Shown in pieces: positions 17,089 through 26,469 of a DNA stretch of 64,000 bases. The stretch spans positions 1,674,001 through 1,738,000 of the forward strand of contig NZ_CP113054.1 of the NCBI RefSeq assembly GCF_026625605.1. Reading direction: 5' to 3'. Position 1 is the first letter of the stretch; the number at the start of each line of letters is the position of its first letter. Position numbers and translations under genes: made by a program. Under the pieces are notes generated by a model. It saw only the letters and a list, made by a program, of their open reading frames with translations, had not been told where the DNA came from and ran no database searches. The stretch comes from Luteolibacter sp. SL250. GTDB lineage: Bacteria; Verrucomicrobiota; Verrucomicrobiia; Verrucomicrobiales; Akkermansiaceae.

Positions 17089-17823
17089 TCAGGCACCCCG
17101 CATGAGCGATATCTCCGCGAGGGAGACCAGAGCGTTGTACAGCTCCTGGCGGGGTGCGTTCTTCAGTTCGTCCACGGTGACGGCCCGCTCAAGCGTGAAT
17201 TTTCCGGAGCGGGTGCGGCGCAGTGCGCTGAGGTGGCCGCCGCAGCCCAGTTTTTCGCCGATGTCGTGGGCGTAGGTGCGGACGTAGAAGCCCTTCGAGC
17301 AGTTCACCGTGAAGTCGATCTCCGGCAGAGCAGTGCGGGTGATCTTGTAGGAAGTGACGTGGACCGGGCGGGGTTCCCGCTCGATGACCTGGCCCTTGCG
17401 GGCGAGCTTGTAGAGGGGCACTCCATCCTTCTTGATGGCGGACACCATCGGCGGGATCTGATCGAACGGGCCCATGAAGCTGTCGAAGGCACCCTTGATC
17501 TCGGCGTCGGAAAGCTCCGGAACCGGCTTCGATTCGAGAACCTCTCCCTGGCGGTCCTGGGTGGAGGTAACGGCACCTAGTGTCATCGTACCCTCGTATT
17601 CCTTGTCTTCGCTCATGAGCAGGTCCTGGATCTTCGTCGCGCGGCCGATGACCAGCATCAGCAGGCCGGTGGCCATGGGGTCGAGGGTGCCGCAGTGGCC
17701 GATCTTCTTTGTATTCAGGGCACGGCGGGCGATCGCCACGACATCGTGCGAGGTCATGTCCGGGGCCTTGTCGATCAGCAGCACACCGCTGGGACCATTG
17801 TCATCCGATGGATTTCTTCTCAT
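17089..17823 (-). CDS. truB: tRNA pseudouridine(55) synthase TruB
   Basis: 244 residues from ATG 17823 (MRRNPSDDNG); the frame is open upstream but reads as non-homologous sequence there. Hallmarks are GVLLIDKAPDMTSHDVV, KIGHCGTLDPMATGLL with the catalytic Asp, YEGTMTLGAVTSTQDRQG, IPPMVSAIKKDGVPLYKLAR and CSKGFYVRTYAHDIGEKLG. It modifies U55 in the T-loop of tRNAs. It is short compared with E. coli TruB (314), lacking most of the PUA-like tail. It is 37 bases after nrnA. Confidence 0.95.
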   Translation of the reverse strand: MRRNPSDDNGPSGVLLIDKAPDMTSHDVVAIARRALNTKKIGHCGTLDPMATGLLMLVIGRATKIQDLLMSEDKEYEGTMTLGAVTSTQDRQGEVLESKPVPELSDAEIKGAFDSFMGPFDQIPPMVSAIKKDGVPLYKLARKGQVIEREPRPVHVTSYKITRTALPEIDFTVNCSKGFYVRTYAHDIGEKLGCGGHLSALRRTRSGKFTLERAVTVDELKNAPRQELYNALVSLAEISLMRGA

Positions 17824-17860
17824 GTTTGATAAAAAATGATTCGCCGGTGGACGGGATGGC

Positions 17861-18844
17861 TCAGATGGCCTGCTCCACCGCGGCGAGCACCTTGGCCCGC
17901 GCTTCCCCGATGGGGCCCGCCATCCGGATGCCGGCGGCGAGGGAATGCCCGCCGCCACCGAACTGCATGGCGATTTTGCAGACGTCCACGCTCTTGTCCT
18001 TCGACCGCATGGAGACCCGGATCTTTCCGTCCGGCAGCTCTTCGAAGAAAGCCGCCACACGCACTCCGCGGATCGCGCGGATGATGTCGATGAGTCCCTC
18101 GCTGTCCTCCGGGCGCAGGTCCAGCTCCAGCCGGGTGCTGTCCTTCAGTTCCCAACTGGCAACCTTTCCATCCGGCGAGAGCTGGAGCGTGTTGAGCAGC
18201 GCCCGCATGAGCTCCACGCGGCGGTAGGGATGGTCATCGTAGGTCTTCGAGTTGATCGTCCCCACGTCCAGTCCGCGCCGGATCAGGTCCGCCGCCATTT
18301 CATAGGTGGCTGCGGTGGTGGAGGGATACTGGAAGGAGCCGGTGTCCGTGGAGACGGCGACGTAGATGGCGTCGCGGGACTCCGCGGGAAGAGGCAGGCC
18401 GAGCGCGGTGATGATGTTGTAGATGATCTGGCCGGTGGCCGGACTGTGGGAGTCGATCAGGTTCAGATCACCGTAGGAAGGGTTTGAAATGTGGTGGTCG
18501 ATGTTGAGCAGGACCTTTGCTTTCGAGGCGGCGTGCAGCACGTTGTCCCCAAGACGCGGCTTGGTGGCTGTGTCCAGCGCGATGGCAACCTCCACATCGA
18601 GCGGTTCCGCGGGTGGGGTTTCGATCTTTTCGGAGCCGGGCAGAAAGGCCAGATTCTCCGGCAGGCCATCCTCGTTGATGAGGCGGACTTTTTTCCCGGC
18701 GGCCATCAACGCGAAACCGAGGCCGATCTGTGAGCCGATGGCATCCCCATCGGGACGGACATGGCTCATGATCACAAAGGAATCATGGTTGCGGAAAATT
18801 TCGCCGAGTTGCTCGATGGACGCGTTGGGAACTGGGTCGCTCAT
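17861..18844 (-). CDS. nrnA: Bifunctional oligoribonuclease / pAp phosphatase, DHH family
   Basis: 327 residues from ATG 18844 (MSDPVPNAS). The DHH phosphoesterase motifs are HVRPDGDAIGSQ, ALDTATKPR, NIDHHISNP and SPATGQIIYN; the C-terminal DHHA1 domain ends with GGGGHSLAAGIRM. NrnA degrades 2-5 nt RNA fragments and dephosphorylates pAp. It is the first gene of the nrnA-truB-ribF group. Confidence 0.93.
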   Translation of the reverse strand: MSDPVPNASIEQLGEIFRNHDSFVIMSHVRPDGDAIGSQIGLGFALMAAGKKVRLINEDGLPENLAFLPGSEKIETPPAEPLDVEVAIALDTATKPRLGDNVLHAASKAKVLLNIDHHISNPSYGDLNLIDSHSPATGQIIYNIITALGLPLPAESRDAIYVAVSTDTGSFQYPSTTAATYEMAADLIRRGLDVGTINSKTYDDHPYRRVELMRALLNTLQLSPDGKVASWELKDSTRLELDLRPEDSEGLIDIIRAIRGVRVAAFFEELPDGKIRVSMRSKDKSVDVCKIAMQFGGGGHSLAAGIRMAGPIGEARAKVLAAVEQAI

Positions 18845-18923
18845 GGGGATGGAACCGCGAAGCGCGGGCGCGGATTCTTGCCGGGAGAAAGTGAGGCGCA
18901 AGGATAAAGGAGGGGGTGGAAGG

Positions 18924-19033
18924 CAGGGTCCCTACATTAGGGAGAAATCCAACCGCCATGTCGCTTCGCTTCCATGGCGGTTGAAAAATGCACGTATCAG
19001 GGAACTGCCCATCCCCAATGTAGGAGCCCTGGG
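18924..19033. repeat. Nested inverted-repeat element in the nrnA upstream gap
   Basis: The 395-base gap between nrnA and the beta-helix gene contains nested dyads. Outer arms CAGGGTCCCTACATTAGGG (18924-18942) and CCCCAATGTAGGAGCCCTG (19014-19032) pair with few mismatches. Inside, AACCGCCATG (18951-18960) and CATGGCGGTT (18973-18982) form a perfect hairpin with loop TCGCTTCGCTTC. It resembles a small MITE or REP-type element distinct from the CCGTAGCG family. The rest (19034-19239) holds no gene that can be supported. Confidence 0.6.
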
Positions 19034-19239
19034 ATGGAAGGGGTGCGGGTGCAGACGGTCCCGGCGTCGGCCCGGAACACCGTTTGTTTGAAGGGCGGGA
19101 AACTGGTCATTTCCGGGGATGGCGGAACAGCATTACGTCCGCGCAGCTTGCGCTGATCCGGCCTGCGGTTCCTGCCTGGCTGCGGGTCTCCATGGCGGGG
19201 CCATTCTCCAGGATCCTGGGATTCCCCTGCCGCCGGCTG

Positions 19240-21600
19240 TCACTGGTCTTCGGGTACGGCGGTTGCCTTCGGCGGGGTCTCCGCGTTTTTCTCCGGAGCA
19301 GGTTCGTCCTTCACCGTGAGGTTCGCGTTCAGGAGGACCTGCTGGCCCAGGTTGCCGACGTTGGTGTTTCCGGAATAGCTGGCGGCGGTCAGACCGATGT
19401 CGAGGATGAGGCCCGGGCCGGTGTTCTTGGAAGCCTCGTTTCCTGAGAACGCCACACCGGCGGCGGGGGCACGGATGGCGAAGCCTCCCAGCAGGTTGTT
19501 GCGGGCGGTGTTGCCCGTGGCCCTGCCGGAGCCGGCGCTGCTGAGGACCACGCCGAACTCACGGTTGCCGGAGAACTGGTTTTTCTCGAGCGAGACGGAG
19601 CCACCGCCATTGTCCGCGTGCACTCCGTTCGCGCTGTTGTCGTCACAACGGTTGCCGACGAGGATGATGGCGGCGCCGTCCCATGATTCGATGCCGTGAC
19701 CGAAGTTCCGCAGGGACTCCGACTCCCGGACTTCCAACAGGGTGCCGGGTCCGGAGGCGGCCACGCCGTTCCAGCCATTGTCGGCGAAGCGGCAGCGGTT
19801 GATGATGGCGTGCCCGCCCTCGATGACGGCAAGTCCATGACCGCTGGCGTCCTGGAAGCGGCAGTCCACGAAATCCACCGCGACTCCCCGGACAAGGCCT
19901 GCGGAATAGCGTTCCTCTCCGGGATCGAATGATTCATGGCGGAATGAGAAACCGGTCACACGGGCACCCTTCGCATTGGCCGCGAGAGTGATGGGGGAGC
20001 CATCCTGTGCCGCGCACTGGACGATGGTGGTGTCCGGACCCGCACCCTGGAGGTCGATGGCGGCGGTCACGACCAGCGGACCTTCCCATGTGCCGGCGGC
20101 GATGATGACGCGGTCCCTGTCCCGTGCCTTGGCGAGGGCCTCCGCCGGCGTGGCGAAATCCCCGGGAACACGGATGGTGCGGGCATAGGAGGAAAGCTTT
20201 TCCAACTGTGCCTTGATCTCCGGGTCCTCCGGCGAAAGGAGGCTGGCTTCGCGGAGCAGATCAAGGATGGCTTGGTCGAACTGGCCCTTGTCCCGCGCGC
20301 GTGCCTGTCCGAGAAGCTCCCTGGCTTTCCGGATGTCCGCGGCGGCCTTGTCCCGGGCGGCGGTCGCATCCGCGAGCAAGGCCTCCGCGTCGTCATCACC
20401 CGGTCGGGAGGCGAGGATCTTGTTGGCGGCGGAGATGGCGTCGTCCCATTTCCGCTGCTGCAGCATGTCACGCGCGGAGGCGAGCGTGAGACGGTCCGCC
20501 TCGAGCGCCTTCCCTTCGGCGATCTGCTTGAGGAGGCTGGTGGCCTCCTTTTCGTTGGGGAAACGGTCCAGCACCTGTTGGGCGGAGGCGGTGGCCTCAT
20601 CCCACCGCTTCGCTTCCAGGGAGGCCTTCGCCTGTCCGGTCAGGAAGCCGATGAACTGGCTGTCCTCTTCCGCGATGCCGGCTGCGATTTTCGCACGCCC
20701 TTCGGTGAGGAGGGAGGATTCGGGATTCAGTTTTTCAATCTGGTCAAAGATCCGGGCGGCTTCCGGCCACCTGCGGTTCTCGATCATGGAGTAGCCCTTT
20801 TTCCCCAGCTCGATGACTTCCTCGAGTTTCTGGAGCCGCAGGTCTTCCTCCCGTTTCAGGTAGAACATCATTCCGGCGATGCACAGCAGGATGACGGTGA
20901 GCAACCATGCCACGCGGGCCGCACGTTTTGAACCCCGGACAGGAACATCGTCCTCAGCCTCATCATCCGAAACGTCCGTGATTTGAGGAAGGGGAGGAGC
21001 GGATGGAGGGAGGGATTCCGCGCGTTCGAAAATGAAAGCGGGTTTCTCAGGAGCGGGCTTGCCTGCGGGCGGAGAAGCTGGAACCGGTGTCTCCGGGGCT
21101 GGCGGTGGCGCAACGGCGACGGCTGGGGTTTCAGGTGGTGTTTGCGGAGCTGGTGGGGAAGCGGACTCCACGGCCACCCCGGTGGGCGGTGTCGGAAGAG
21201 GGAGGGCGACTGCTTCGGCGTCGGTGGGAAGGGGAGCCGGTGGGGGCGGGATTTCCTCCGCCGTTACCGGTTGGGCGGGTTCCCCGGTGGCGGGAGGAAC
21301 GGGATTGGCGGCGACCGGAGGGATGGTTGCGGCAGGAGGACTCTCCACCTCGGGCGCAGGCTGGAGGCCTCCGGAAGGGCGTGGGAGGAGGCCGACGGCT
21401 TCCAGGTGCTCCCGCACGGCGGCCAGTGCCTGGTCGAAATCCACCAGGCCCTTCTGGTAGCGCTCCGCCAGGATGTCATTCGGGGCGGTGCGGACCATTT
21501 CCGCGATGCGCTCGCGGGCCTCCTTGAATTCATTCAGGAAAGGACGCGGATCATCGTCCGGTCCCAGTCCCAGGGTTTTGCGCGCATCGGAAAGAGTCAT
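19240..21600 (-). CDS. Membrane-anchored TPR / right-handed beta-helix protein
   Basis: 786 residues. An N-terminal helical domain (about 1-75, LGLGPDDDPRPFLNEFKEARERI) leads into a Pro/Ala-rich stretch (about 75-215). One membrane segment (about 223-244, WLLTVILLCIAGMMFYL) separates it from helical TPR-like repeats (about 245-480, e.g. ARDMLQQRKWDDAISAANKI). From about 485 on it is a right-handed parallel beta-helix of the NosD/DUF1565 type (GDFATPAEALAKARDRDRVI, VDFVDCRFQDASGHGLAVI, ALRNNLLGGFAIR-like coils). The inferred topology has the helical head in the cytoplasm and the beta-helix outside. Function unknown; binding of polysaccharide is one possibility. Confidence 0.78.
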   Translation of the reverse strand: MTLSDARKTLGLGPDDDPRPFLNEFKEARERIAEMVRTAPNDILAERYQKGLVDFDQALAAVREHLEAVGLLPRPSGGLQPAPEVESPPAATIPPVAANPVPPATGEPAQPVTAEEIPPPPAPLPTDAEAVALPLPTPPTGVAVESASPPAPQTPPETPAVAVAPPPAPETPVPASPPAGKPAPEKPAFIFERAESLPPSAPPLPQITDVSDDEAEDDVPVRGSKRAARVAWLLTVILLCIAGMMFYLKREEDLRLQKLEEVIELGKKGYSMIENRRWPEAARIFDQIEKLNPESSLLTEGRAKIAAGIAEEDSQFIGFLTGQAKASLEAKRWDEATASAQQVLDRFPNEKEATSLLKQIAEGKALEADRLTLASARDMLQQRKWDDAISAANKILASRPGDDDAEALLADATAARDKAAADIRKARELLGQARARDKGQFDQAILDLLREASLLSPEDPEIKAQLEKLSSYARTIRVPGDFATPAEALAKARDRDRVIIAAGTWEGPLVVTAAIDLQGAGPDTTIVQCAAQDGSPITLAANAKGARVTGFSFRHESFDPGEERYSAGLVRGVAVDFVDCRFQDASGHGLAVIEGGHAIINRCRFADNGWNGVAASGPGTLLEVRESESLRNFGHGIESWDGAAIILVGNRCDDNSANGVHADNGGGSVSLEKNQFSGNREFGVVLSSAGSGRATGNTARNNLLGGFAIRAPAAGVAFSGNEASKNTGPGLILDIGLTAASYSGNTNVGNLGQQVLLNANLTVKDEPAPEKNAETPPKATAVPEDQ

Positions 21601-21661
21601 GGGGGTGTCAACAAAGCCTGTTTAACAGCGTGCGGAAGTGAGGGAAAGGGAGGATTCGGGA

Positions 21662-23299
21662 TCAGCCGACGAAACGCTGGACCACCGGCATACGGCGGCC
21701 GATGCCGAATGCCTTCGAGGTGACGCGCAGACCGGGAGCCGCCTGCTGGCGCTTCCACTCGTTGAGATCCACCCGGCGCTGGATCCAGCGGACCATGTTT
21801 TCCTCATAACCCGCTGAGATGATTTCGTCCGTGGAGAGCTGCCGCTCCACGTAGAGCTCCAGGATGGCATCCAGGATGTCGTAAGGAGGCAGGGTGTCCT
21901 GGTCTTTCTGGTCCGGCCTGAGTTCGGCGCTCGGTGGCTTGTCGATGGTGTTCCACGGGATGATCTCCTTTTCGCGGTTGATCCAGCGGCAGAGTTCGTA
22001 GACCCGGGTTTTCGGCAGGTCGGAGATGGCGGCGAGCCCGCCGCACATGTCCCCGTAGATGGTGCAGTAGCCGACGGCCAGCTCGCTCTTGTTCCCGGTG
22101 GTGAGCAGGAGGTGGCCGTCCTTGTTGGACAGGGCCATGAGCAGGACGCCGCGGATGCGGGCCTGGATGTTTTCTTCCGTCACATCCTCCGGCTTGCCGG
22201 CGAAGAGCGGTTTCAGGGTGGCCTTGATGGTATGGTAGATGTCGCTGATGGGCACCCTGTCGCAGCGGATGCCAAGGCTTTCCGCCAGGGCCACGGAATC
22301 ATCCACGCTGCCGCCGGAGGAGTAGGGGCTGGGCATGGTGAGGCCGTGGACGTTTTCCGCGCCGAGGGCGTCCGCCGCCAGCACGGCGGTGAGAGCGGAG
22401 TCGATGCCGCCGCTGAGGCCGAGGCAGGCACTGGTGAATCCGCACTTCGTCGCGTAGTCGCGCAGGCCCAATACCAGGGCGTGGTAAAGCTGGGCGGCGT
22501 CCGCTTCATCCGTGACCGGTGCGCCGGCTGCGGCATCGAACGGGTCAATCACCAGCGTCTGCTCCACAAAGCCGGACATCTGCACGGCGGTGCTTCCATC
22601 CGCACGGACGACCACCGAGTGGCCGTCGAAAATGAGCTGGTCCTGCCCGCCGGTGGCATTGCAATAGACGACGGGAGCCTTCGCCTGCCTGGCGACGGCG
22701 CCCAGCATTTCCCGGCGCTGCGCGGGCTTTCCGAGGTGGAAGGGGGAAGCGCTGAGATTGAGGAGGAGATCGATGCCTTTCGCCGCCAGTTCCTCGGCGG
22801 GATCCCTCTCGTAGAGCGGGCGCTGGAGGTAGTCCTCCGTCCAGATGTCCTCGCAGATGGTGATGCCGATGCGGTGTCCCTTCCAGATCACCGGCTCACA
22901 GGACTCCCCGGGTTCGAAGTAGCGGCGCTCATCGAACACATCGTAGGTGGGGAGCAGGGTTTTCCAGATGCGGTGGCGGATCTCCCCACCCTCCAGCCAG
23001 GCGGCGGCGTTCCGGAACGGCTTGCCGGGGCGGGCGGACGTGTTGTGGTCCAGATAGCCGACGATGAGCGGGACCTCGCGGATGCCTTCCGCGAGGTGGT
23101 CCAGCGCTTGCAGGCACTTCGGCACGAACTGGGATTTGAAGACGAGGTCGCGCGGCGGATAGCCGGAAAGTGCCATTTCCGGTGTGATGACGAGGTCCGC
23201 CCCCGCTTCCAGACATTCGCGGTAGGCGGCCAGGATGCGTTTGATGTTTCCGGGGAAGTCCCCGATGACGGCGTTGGTTTGCGCGAGGCCGATCTTCAT
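21662..23299 (-). CDS. nadE: NAD+ synthase, glutamine-hydrolysing
   Basis: 545 residues. The N-terminal nitrilase-type glutaminase has Glu in TPEMALSGYPPRDLV, Lys in KTLLPTYDVFDE and Cys in ITICEDIW. The C-terminal synthetase has the ATP-pyrophosphatase loop LGLSGGIDSALTAV, TTGNKSELAVGYCTIYGDM and the terminal KRQQAAPGLRVTSKAFG. It makes NAD from deamido-NAD in the cytoplasm using glutamine. It lies divergent from the TPR gene at 23413 and 61 bases upstream of the beta-helix gene. Confidence 0.96.
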   Translation of the reverse strand: MKIGLAQTNAVIGDFPGNIKRILAAYRECLEAGADLVITPEMALSGYPPRDLVFKSQFVPKCLQALDHLAEGIREVPLIVGYLDHNTSARPGKPFRNAAAWLEGGEIRHRIWKTLLPTYDVFDERRYFEPGESCEPVIWKGHRIGITICEDIWTEDYLQRPLYERDPAEELAAKGIDLLLNLSASPFHLGKPAQRREMLGAVARQAKAPVVYCNATGGQDQLIFDGHSVVVRADGSTAVQMSGFVEQTLVIDPFDAAAGAPVTDEADAAQLYHALVLGLRDYATKCGFTSACLGLSGGIDSALTAVLAADALGAENVHGLTMPSPYSSGGSVDDSVALAESLGIRCDRVPISDIYHTIKATLKPLFAGKPEDVTEENIQARIRGVLLMALSNKDGHLLLTTGNKSELAVGYCTIYGDMCGGLAAISDLPKTRVYELCRWINREKEIIPWNTIDKPPSAELRPDQKDQDTLPPYDILDAILELYVERQLSTDEIISAGYEENMVRWIQRRVDLNEWKRQQAAPGLRVTSKAFGIGRRMPVVQRFVG

Positions 23300-23412
23300 G
23301 GATTGCAGGGGAAGGGAAGCACCCCCGCAGGCCGGGGGAAACCCAAAATCACAAGGGATCCCAAGAACAGAAACCTTGAACCCCGGGCATTTTGCGATAG
23401 AACGGGAATTCC

Positions 23413-24159
23413 ATGAAAAAAGCGTCCTTCTGCATGATCGGTTCCGTCGTCGGGTTGTTGGGCGTCAACGCGGCGGTCGCGGATGTTCCGGGGGGAGCTC
23501 CACCGGTGCAACCAAGGCAGGAACAAGGCGTGGTGGGGAGGGAGGCATTCCATGAACTGACCGAAGACCAGCGGAAGGAGTTCTCAGCCCATGTCAGCGA
23601 GGCGTCACGCCTGCTGCGGATGAAACGGATCCCCGCAAGCCTGGATGAACTGGCGGCAGCGGAAGCCATCTTCGCCGGTTCCCCGGAAACCCACAACCTG
23701 CGGGGCTCCTGCCATGTCGAGGCGCGGGATTTCGGCCGGGCGATGGAAGCTTTCAGAAAGGCGGATGCGCTGATGCCGGGGAACATGGGCATTTCCTTCA
23801 ACATCGCGGAGGTTCATTTCGTGGAACATCGGTGGGAGGAGGCGATGAAAGCGTTCGGCGCGCTGCAGCCGAAGCTGGCGGGTGGAGATGGAACGCTCGC
23901 AGCCTTGGTCGATCTGAAGCTGCTGGTCTGTCATTGCAAGCTGGGTGCCCTGGCGGACGCCGGTGCCTTGGCGGCCAAGCGCGCCGATGATGCCACCACT
24001 CCGTTCCAATGGTATGCGAAGGCGGTCATCGAATTCGAAAACCGGAACCGGGGCGCTGCGGCGGGGTTTCTTCAGGACGTGAAGGCCTTCCACCCGGACC
24101 GCGGACTGAATGCTCCGTTCATCGACACGCTGATCGAGTCCCGGTATGTGAAAAACTGA
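23413..24159 (+). CDS. Secreted TPR protein (paralogue 1 of 2)
   Basis: 248 residues with a signal peptide (about 1-24, ending AVADV). The mature part opens with FHELTEDQRKEFSAHVSEAS and continues with TPR-like helices (ETHNLRGSCHVEARDFGRAM, GISFNIAEVHFVEHRWEEAM). It shares its order of segments with the next gene, including LRGSC-V-E-RDF and FNIAEV, so the two arose by tandem duplication. It is divergent from nadE. Function unknown; TPR proteins of this kind are often periplasmic scaffolds. Confidence 0.75.
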   Translation: MKKASFCMIGSVVGLLGVNAAVADVPGGAPPVQPRQEQGVVGREAFHELTEDQRKEFSAHVSEASRLLRMKRIPASLDELAAAEAIFAGSPETHNLRGSCHVEARDFGRAMEAFRKADALMPGNMGISFNIAEVHFVEHRWEEAMKAFGALQPKLAGGDGTLAALVDLKLLVCHCKLGALADAGALAAKRADDATTPFQWYAKAVIEFENRNRGAAAGFLQDVKAFHPDRGLNAPFIDTLIESRYVKN

Positions 24160-24232
24160 GGATTTTCGAGATGAACGACAGCTTGCCGACTCCGTTCCGG
24201 CGGTTTAGCCTGAACACAGGAATCGCCCCTTT

Positions 24233-25030
24233 ATGAAATTTTCCGCTTTCTCATCCCTCATTCTCGCCCTGGCACTTGCTCCATTGATGGCGCAGGACGC
24301 TCCCGCGCCCACCCCGGCCGCTGATCCGAAGAAGGAAGGCGAAGCACCGAAGCAGGAACTCAACGCGAACCAGAAGGCATTCCTCAATCTGCCCGAAGAG
24401 CAGCGGAAGGAATTCGCAAAACACCTGGGGGAGGCCTCCCGGCTGTTTCAGGCGAAGCGGGTGTTCGAGTCCCTGGATGAATTGTTCAAGGCTGAGAAAA
24501 TCTTCAAGGAAGCTCCGGAGATCTACAATCTCCGTGGTTCCTGCTACGTTGAGTTCCGCGACTTCGACAAAGCGATGGAGGATTTCCGCAAGGCGAGCCA
24601 GCTCTCGCCGAACAATCCGAGCATCGAGTTCAACATCGCGGAGGTGCTGTTCGTGACCAGGAAATGGCAGGAAGCCCACGATGCCTTTGAAAAGCTGCTC
24701 ACCCTGCTGCCGCAAAACGACGTCGCGCTGGGACGGCTGGTCGAATTCAAGCTGCTGCTGTGCAAGGAAAAGCTCGGAAAGAAAAACGAGGTGATCCTCC
24801 TGGCGGGCAAGTATGACTATCTGGATGAGTCGCCTTTCTACTACTTCGCGCAGGCCGCGCTGGCATACGAGAGCAAGGATCTCCTGAAGGCGGAGGAATG
24901 GCTGGCGATGAGCGGGCGCATTTTCCAGGATCCCAACGTGCTGGCGCCGTGGCAGGATACCCTGGTGGAGTTCGGCTACATCAAAAGCTTCTACGGGGAT
25001 GATGCCAGCACCGCTCCTGAAGCTCCCTGA
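24233..25030 (+). CDS. Secreted TPR protein (paralogue 2 of 2)
   Basis: 265 residues with a signal peptide (about 1-20, ending LMAQD), a short Pro/Glu/Lys linker and then the same core as its neighbour: FLNLPEEQRKEFAKHLGEAS, IYNLRGSCYVEFRDFDKAM, SIEFNIAEVLFVTRKWQEA. It is followed by ALAYESKDLLKAEEWLAMS. The C-terminus keeps a similar DTLVEFGYIKS to DTLIESRYVKN. It starts 73 bases after its paralogue and probably shares its transcript. Function unknown. Confidence 0.75.
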   Translation: MKFSAFSSLILALALAPLMAQDAPAPTPAADPKKEGEAPKQELNANQKAFLNLPEEQRKEFAKHLGEASRLFQAKRVFESLDELFKAEKIFKEAPEIYNLRGSCYVEFRDFDKAMEDFRKASQLSPNNPSIEFNIAEVLFVTRKWQEAHDAFEKLLTLLPQNDVALGRLVEFKLLLCKEKLGKKNEVILLAGKYDYLDESPFYYFAQAALAYESKDLLKAEEWLAMSGRIFQDPNVLAPWQDTLVEFGYIKSFYGDDASTAPEAP

Positions 25031-25081
25031 ATCTGATTTTTCTGGTAAGAACGGCGGGTGGAGGGTCGTTTAGGTCCACTC

Positions 25082-26377
25082 ATGAATCCGTCAAATCCTA
25101 CCGACCGACGCTCTTTCCTCAAAACCGGCGGCCTTGTCACGGCCGCCGCCGCGATGCCCACCATCCTGCGCGCGCAGGATGCCGCAAAGGCAGCCGGTGA
25201 CATCAAAGTGGCCCTCGTCGGCTGTGGTGGCCGTGGAACCGGCGCCGCCGCGCAATCCCTCAACTGCCCCGGGACCCGCCTGGTGGCCATTGCGGATGCC
25301 TTCCCGGACAATGCCCAGCGTGCGCTGGACAACCTGAAGAAGCAGTTCGGTGACAAGGTGGACGTGCCGAAGGAGCGCGTTTTCGCCGGCTTCGACGCCT
25401 ACAAGGCCGCGATCGACGCGTGCGACCTGGTGATCCTCACCACGCCTCCCGGCTTCCGCCCGGCTCACTTCGAATACGCGGTGGAGAAGGGCAAACACGT
25501 CTTCCTGGAGAAGCCCGTCGCGGTTGATGGCCCGGGTGTCCGCAAGGTTCTGGAAGCCGCGAAGAAGGCGGATGAAAAGGGCCTGAAGATCGTCGGCGGC
25601 CTGCAGCGCCACTATCAGAACAGTTACCTGGAAACGCTGGCCAAGGTGAAGGAAGGCATCATCGGTGACATCGTCTCCGCCCAGGTTTATTGGAGCGGCG
25701 CAGGCGTCTGGACCCGTGCGCGCAAGGAAGGCATGAGCGAGATGGAATACCAGATGCGGAACTGGTACTACTTCAACTGGATCTGCGGCGACCACATCGT
25801 CGAGCAGCACATCCACAACATCGATGTCGTCAACTGGTTCAAGGGTGGCGCACACCCGGTGAAGGCCAACGGCATCGGCGGACGCACCAAACGCGTCGGC
25901 AAGGACTGGGGTGAGATTTACGATCACCACTACGTTGAGTTCACCTATGCGGACGGTACGGTGATGAACAGCCAGTGCAAGCACTGGGATGGCACCTGGT
26001 CCCGCGTGAGCGAGTCCATCATGGGCAGCCAGGGCACGGCCCAGCCCGGCCAGATCAAGGACCGCAAGGGCAAGGTCATCTGGCGCTTCAAGGGACCTGA
26101 CAACAACCCTTACCAGACCGAGCACGACGTGCTGGTCAAACACATCCAGGAGAACAAGCCGGTCAACGACGCCTACTTCACCGCGGAGTCCACGCTCAGT
26201 GCGATCCTCGGCCGGATGGCGACCTACTCCGGCCAGGAAGTGACCTGGGAGCAGGCGCTCAATTCCAGCCTCGACACCATGCCCAAGGTCCTCGCCTGGG
26301 ACGCGGATCCCGGCCCGAAAGCCGGTGCGGATGGCCTCTACCCGGCCCCGATCCCTGGTGTGACCAAGGTGTTCTGA
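25082..26377 (+). CDS. Gfo/Idh/MocA family oxidoreductase, TAT-exported
   Basis: 431 residues from ATG 25082. The signal has the twin-arginine motif (TDRRSFLKTGGLVTAAAA). The Rossmann fold follows (IKVALVGCGGRGTGAA), then EYAVEKGKHVFLEKPVAVD with the catalytic-region Lys-Pro, and the large C-terminal beta domain (YHHYVEFTYADG-like DHHYVEFTYADGTVMNSQ). Such exported NAD(P)-dependent oxidoreductases are expanded in Verrucomicrobia and Planctomycetes and likely act on sugar derivatives in the periplasm. Substrate unknown. A terminator follows. Confidence 0.92.
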   Translation: MNPSNPTDRRSFLKTGGLVTAAAAMPTILRAQDAAKAAGDIKVALVGCGGRGTGAAAQSLNCPGTRLVAIADAFPDNAQRALDNLKKQFGDKVDVPKERVFAGFDAYKAAIDACDLVILTTPPGFRPAHFEYAVEKGKHVFLEKPVAVDGPGVRKVLEAAKKADEKGLKIVGGLQRHYQNSYLETLAKVKEGIIGDIVSAQVYWSGAGVWTRARKEGMSEMEYQMRNWYYFNWICGDHIVEQHIHNIDVVNWFKGGAHPVKANGIGGRTKRVGKDWGEIYDHHYVEFTYADGTVMNSQCKHWDGTWSRVSESIMGSQGTAQPGQIKDRKGKVIWRFKGPDNNPYQTEHDVLVKHIQENKPVNDAYFTAESTLSAILGRMATYSGQEVTWEQALNSSLDTMPKVLAWDADPGPKAGADGLYPAPIPGVTKVF

Positions 26378-26400
26378 TCCTTGGGTTCGCTTTGTTCTCG

Positions 26401-26436
26401 GGCGGCGGTCGTCGGAAGATGGCCGCCGCTTTTTCA
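26401..26436 (+). terminator. Rho-independent terminator after the Gfo/Idh/MocA gene
   Basis: GGCGGCGGTC and GGCCGCCGC form a GC-rich stem with a 9-base loop, followed by TTTTT, 24 bases after the stop codon. Confidence 0.8.
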
Positions 26437-26469
26437 TTTGGCAAAGCTCATGGAACTTCGGCGGAGGGA

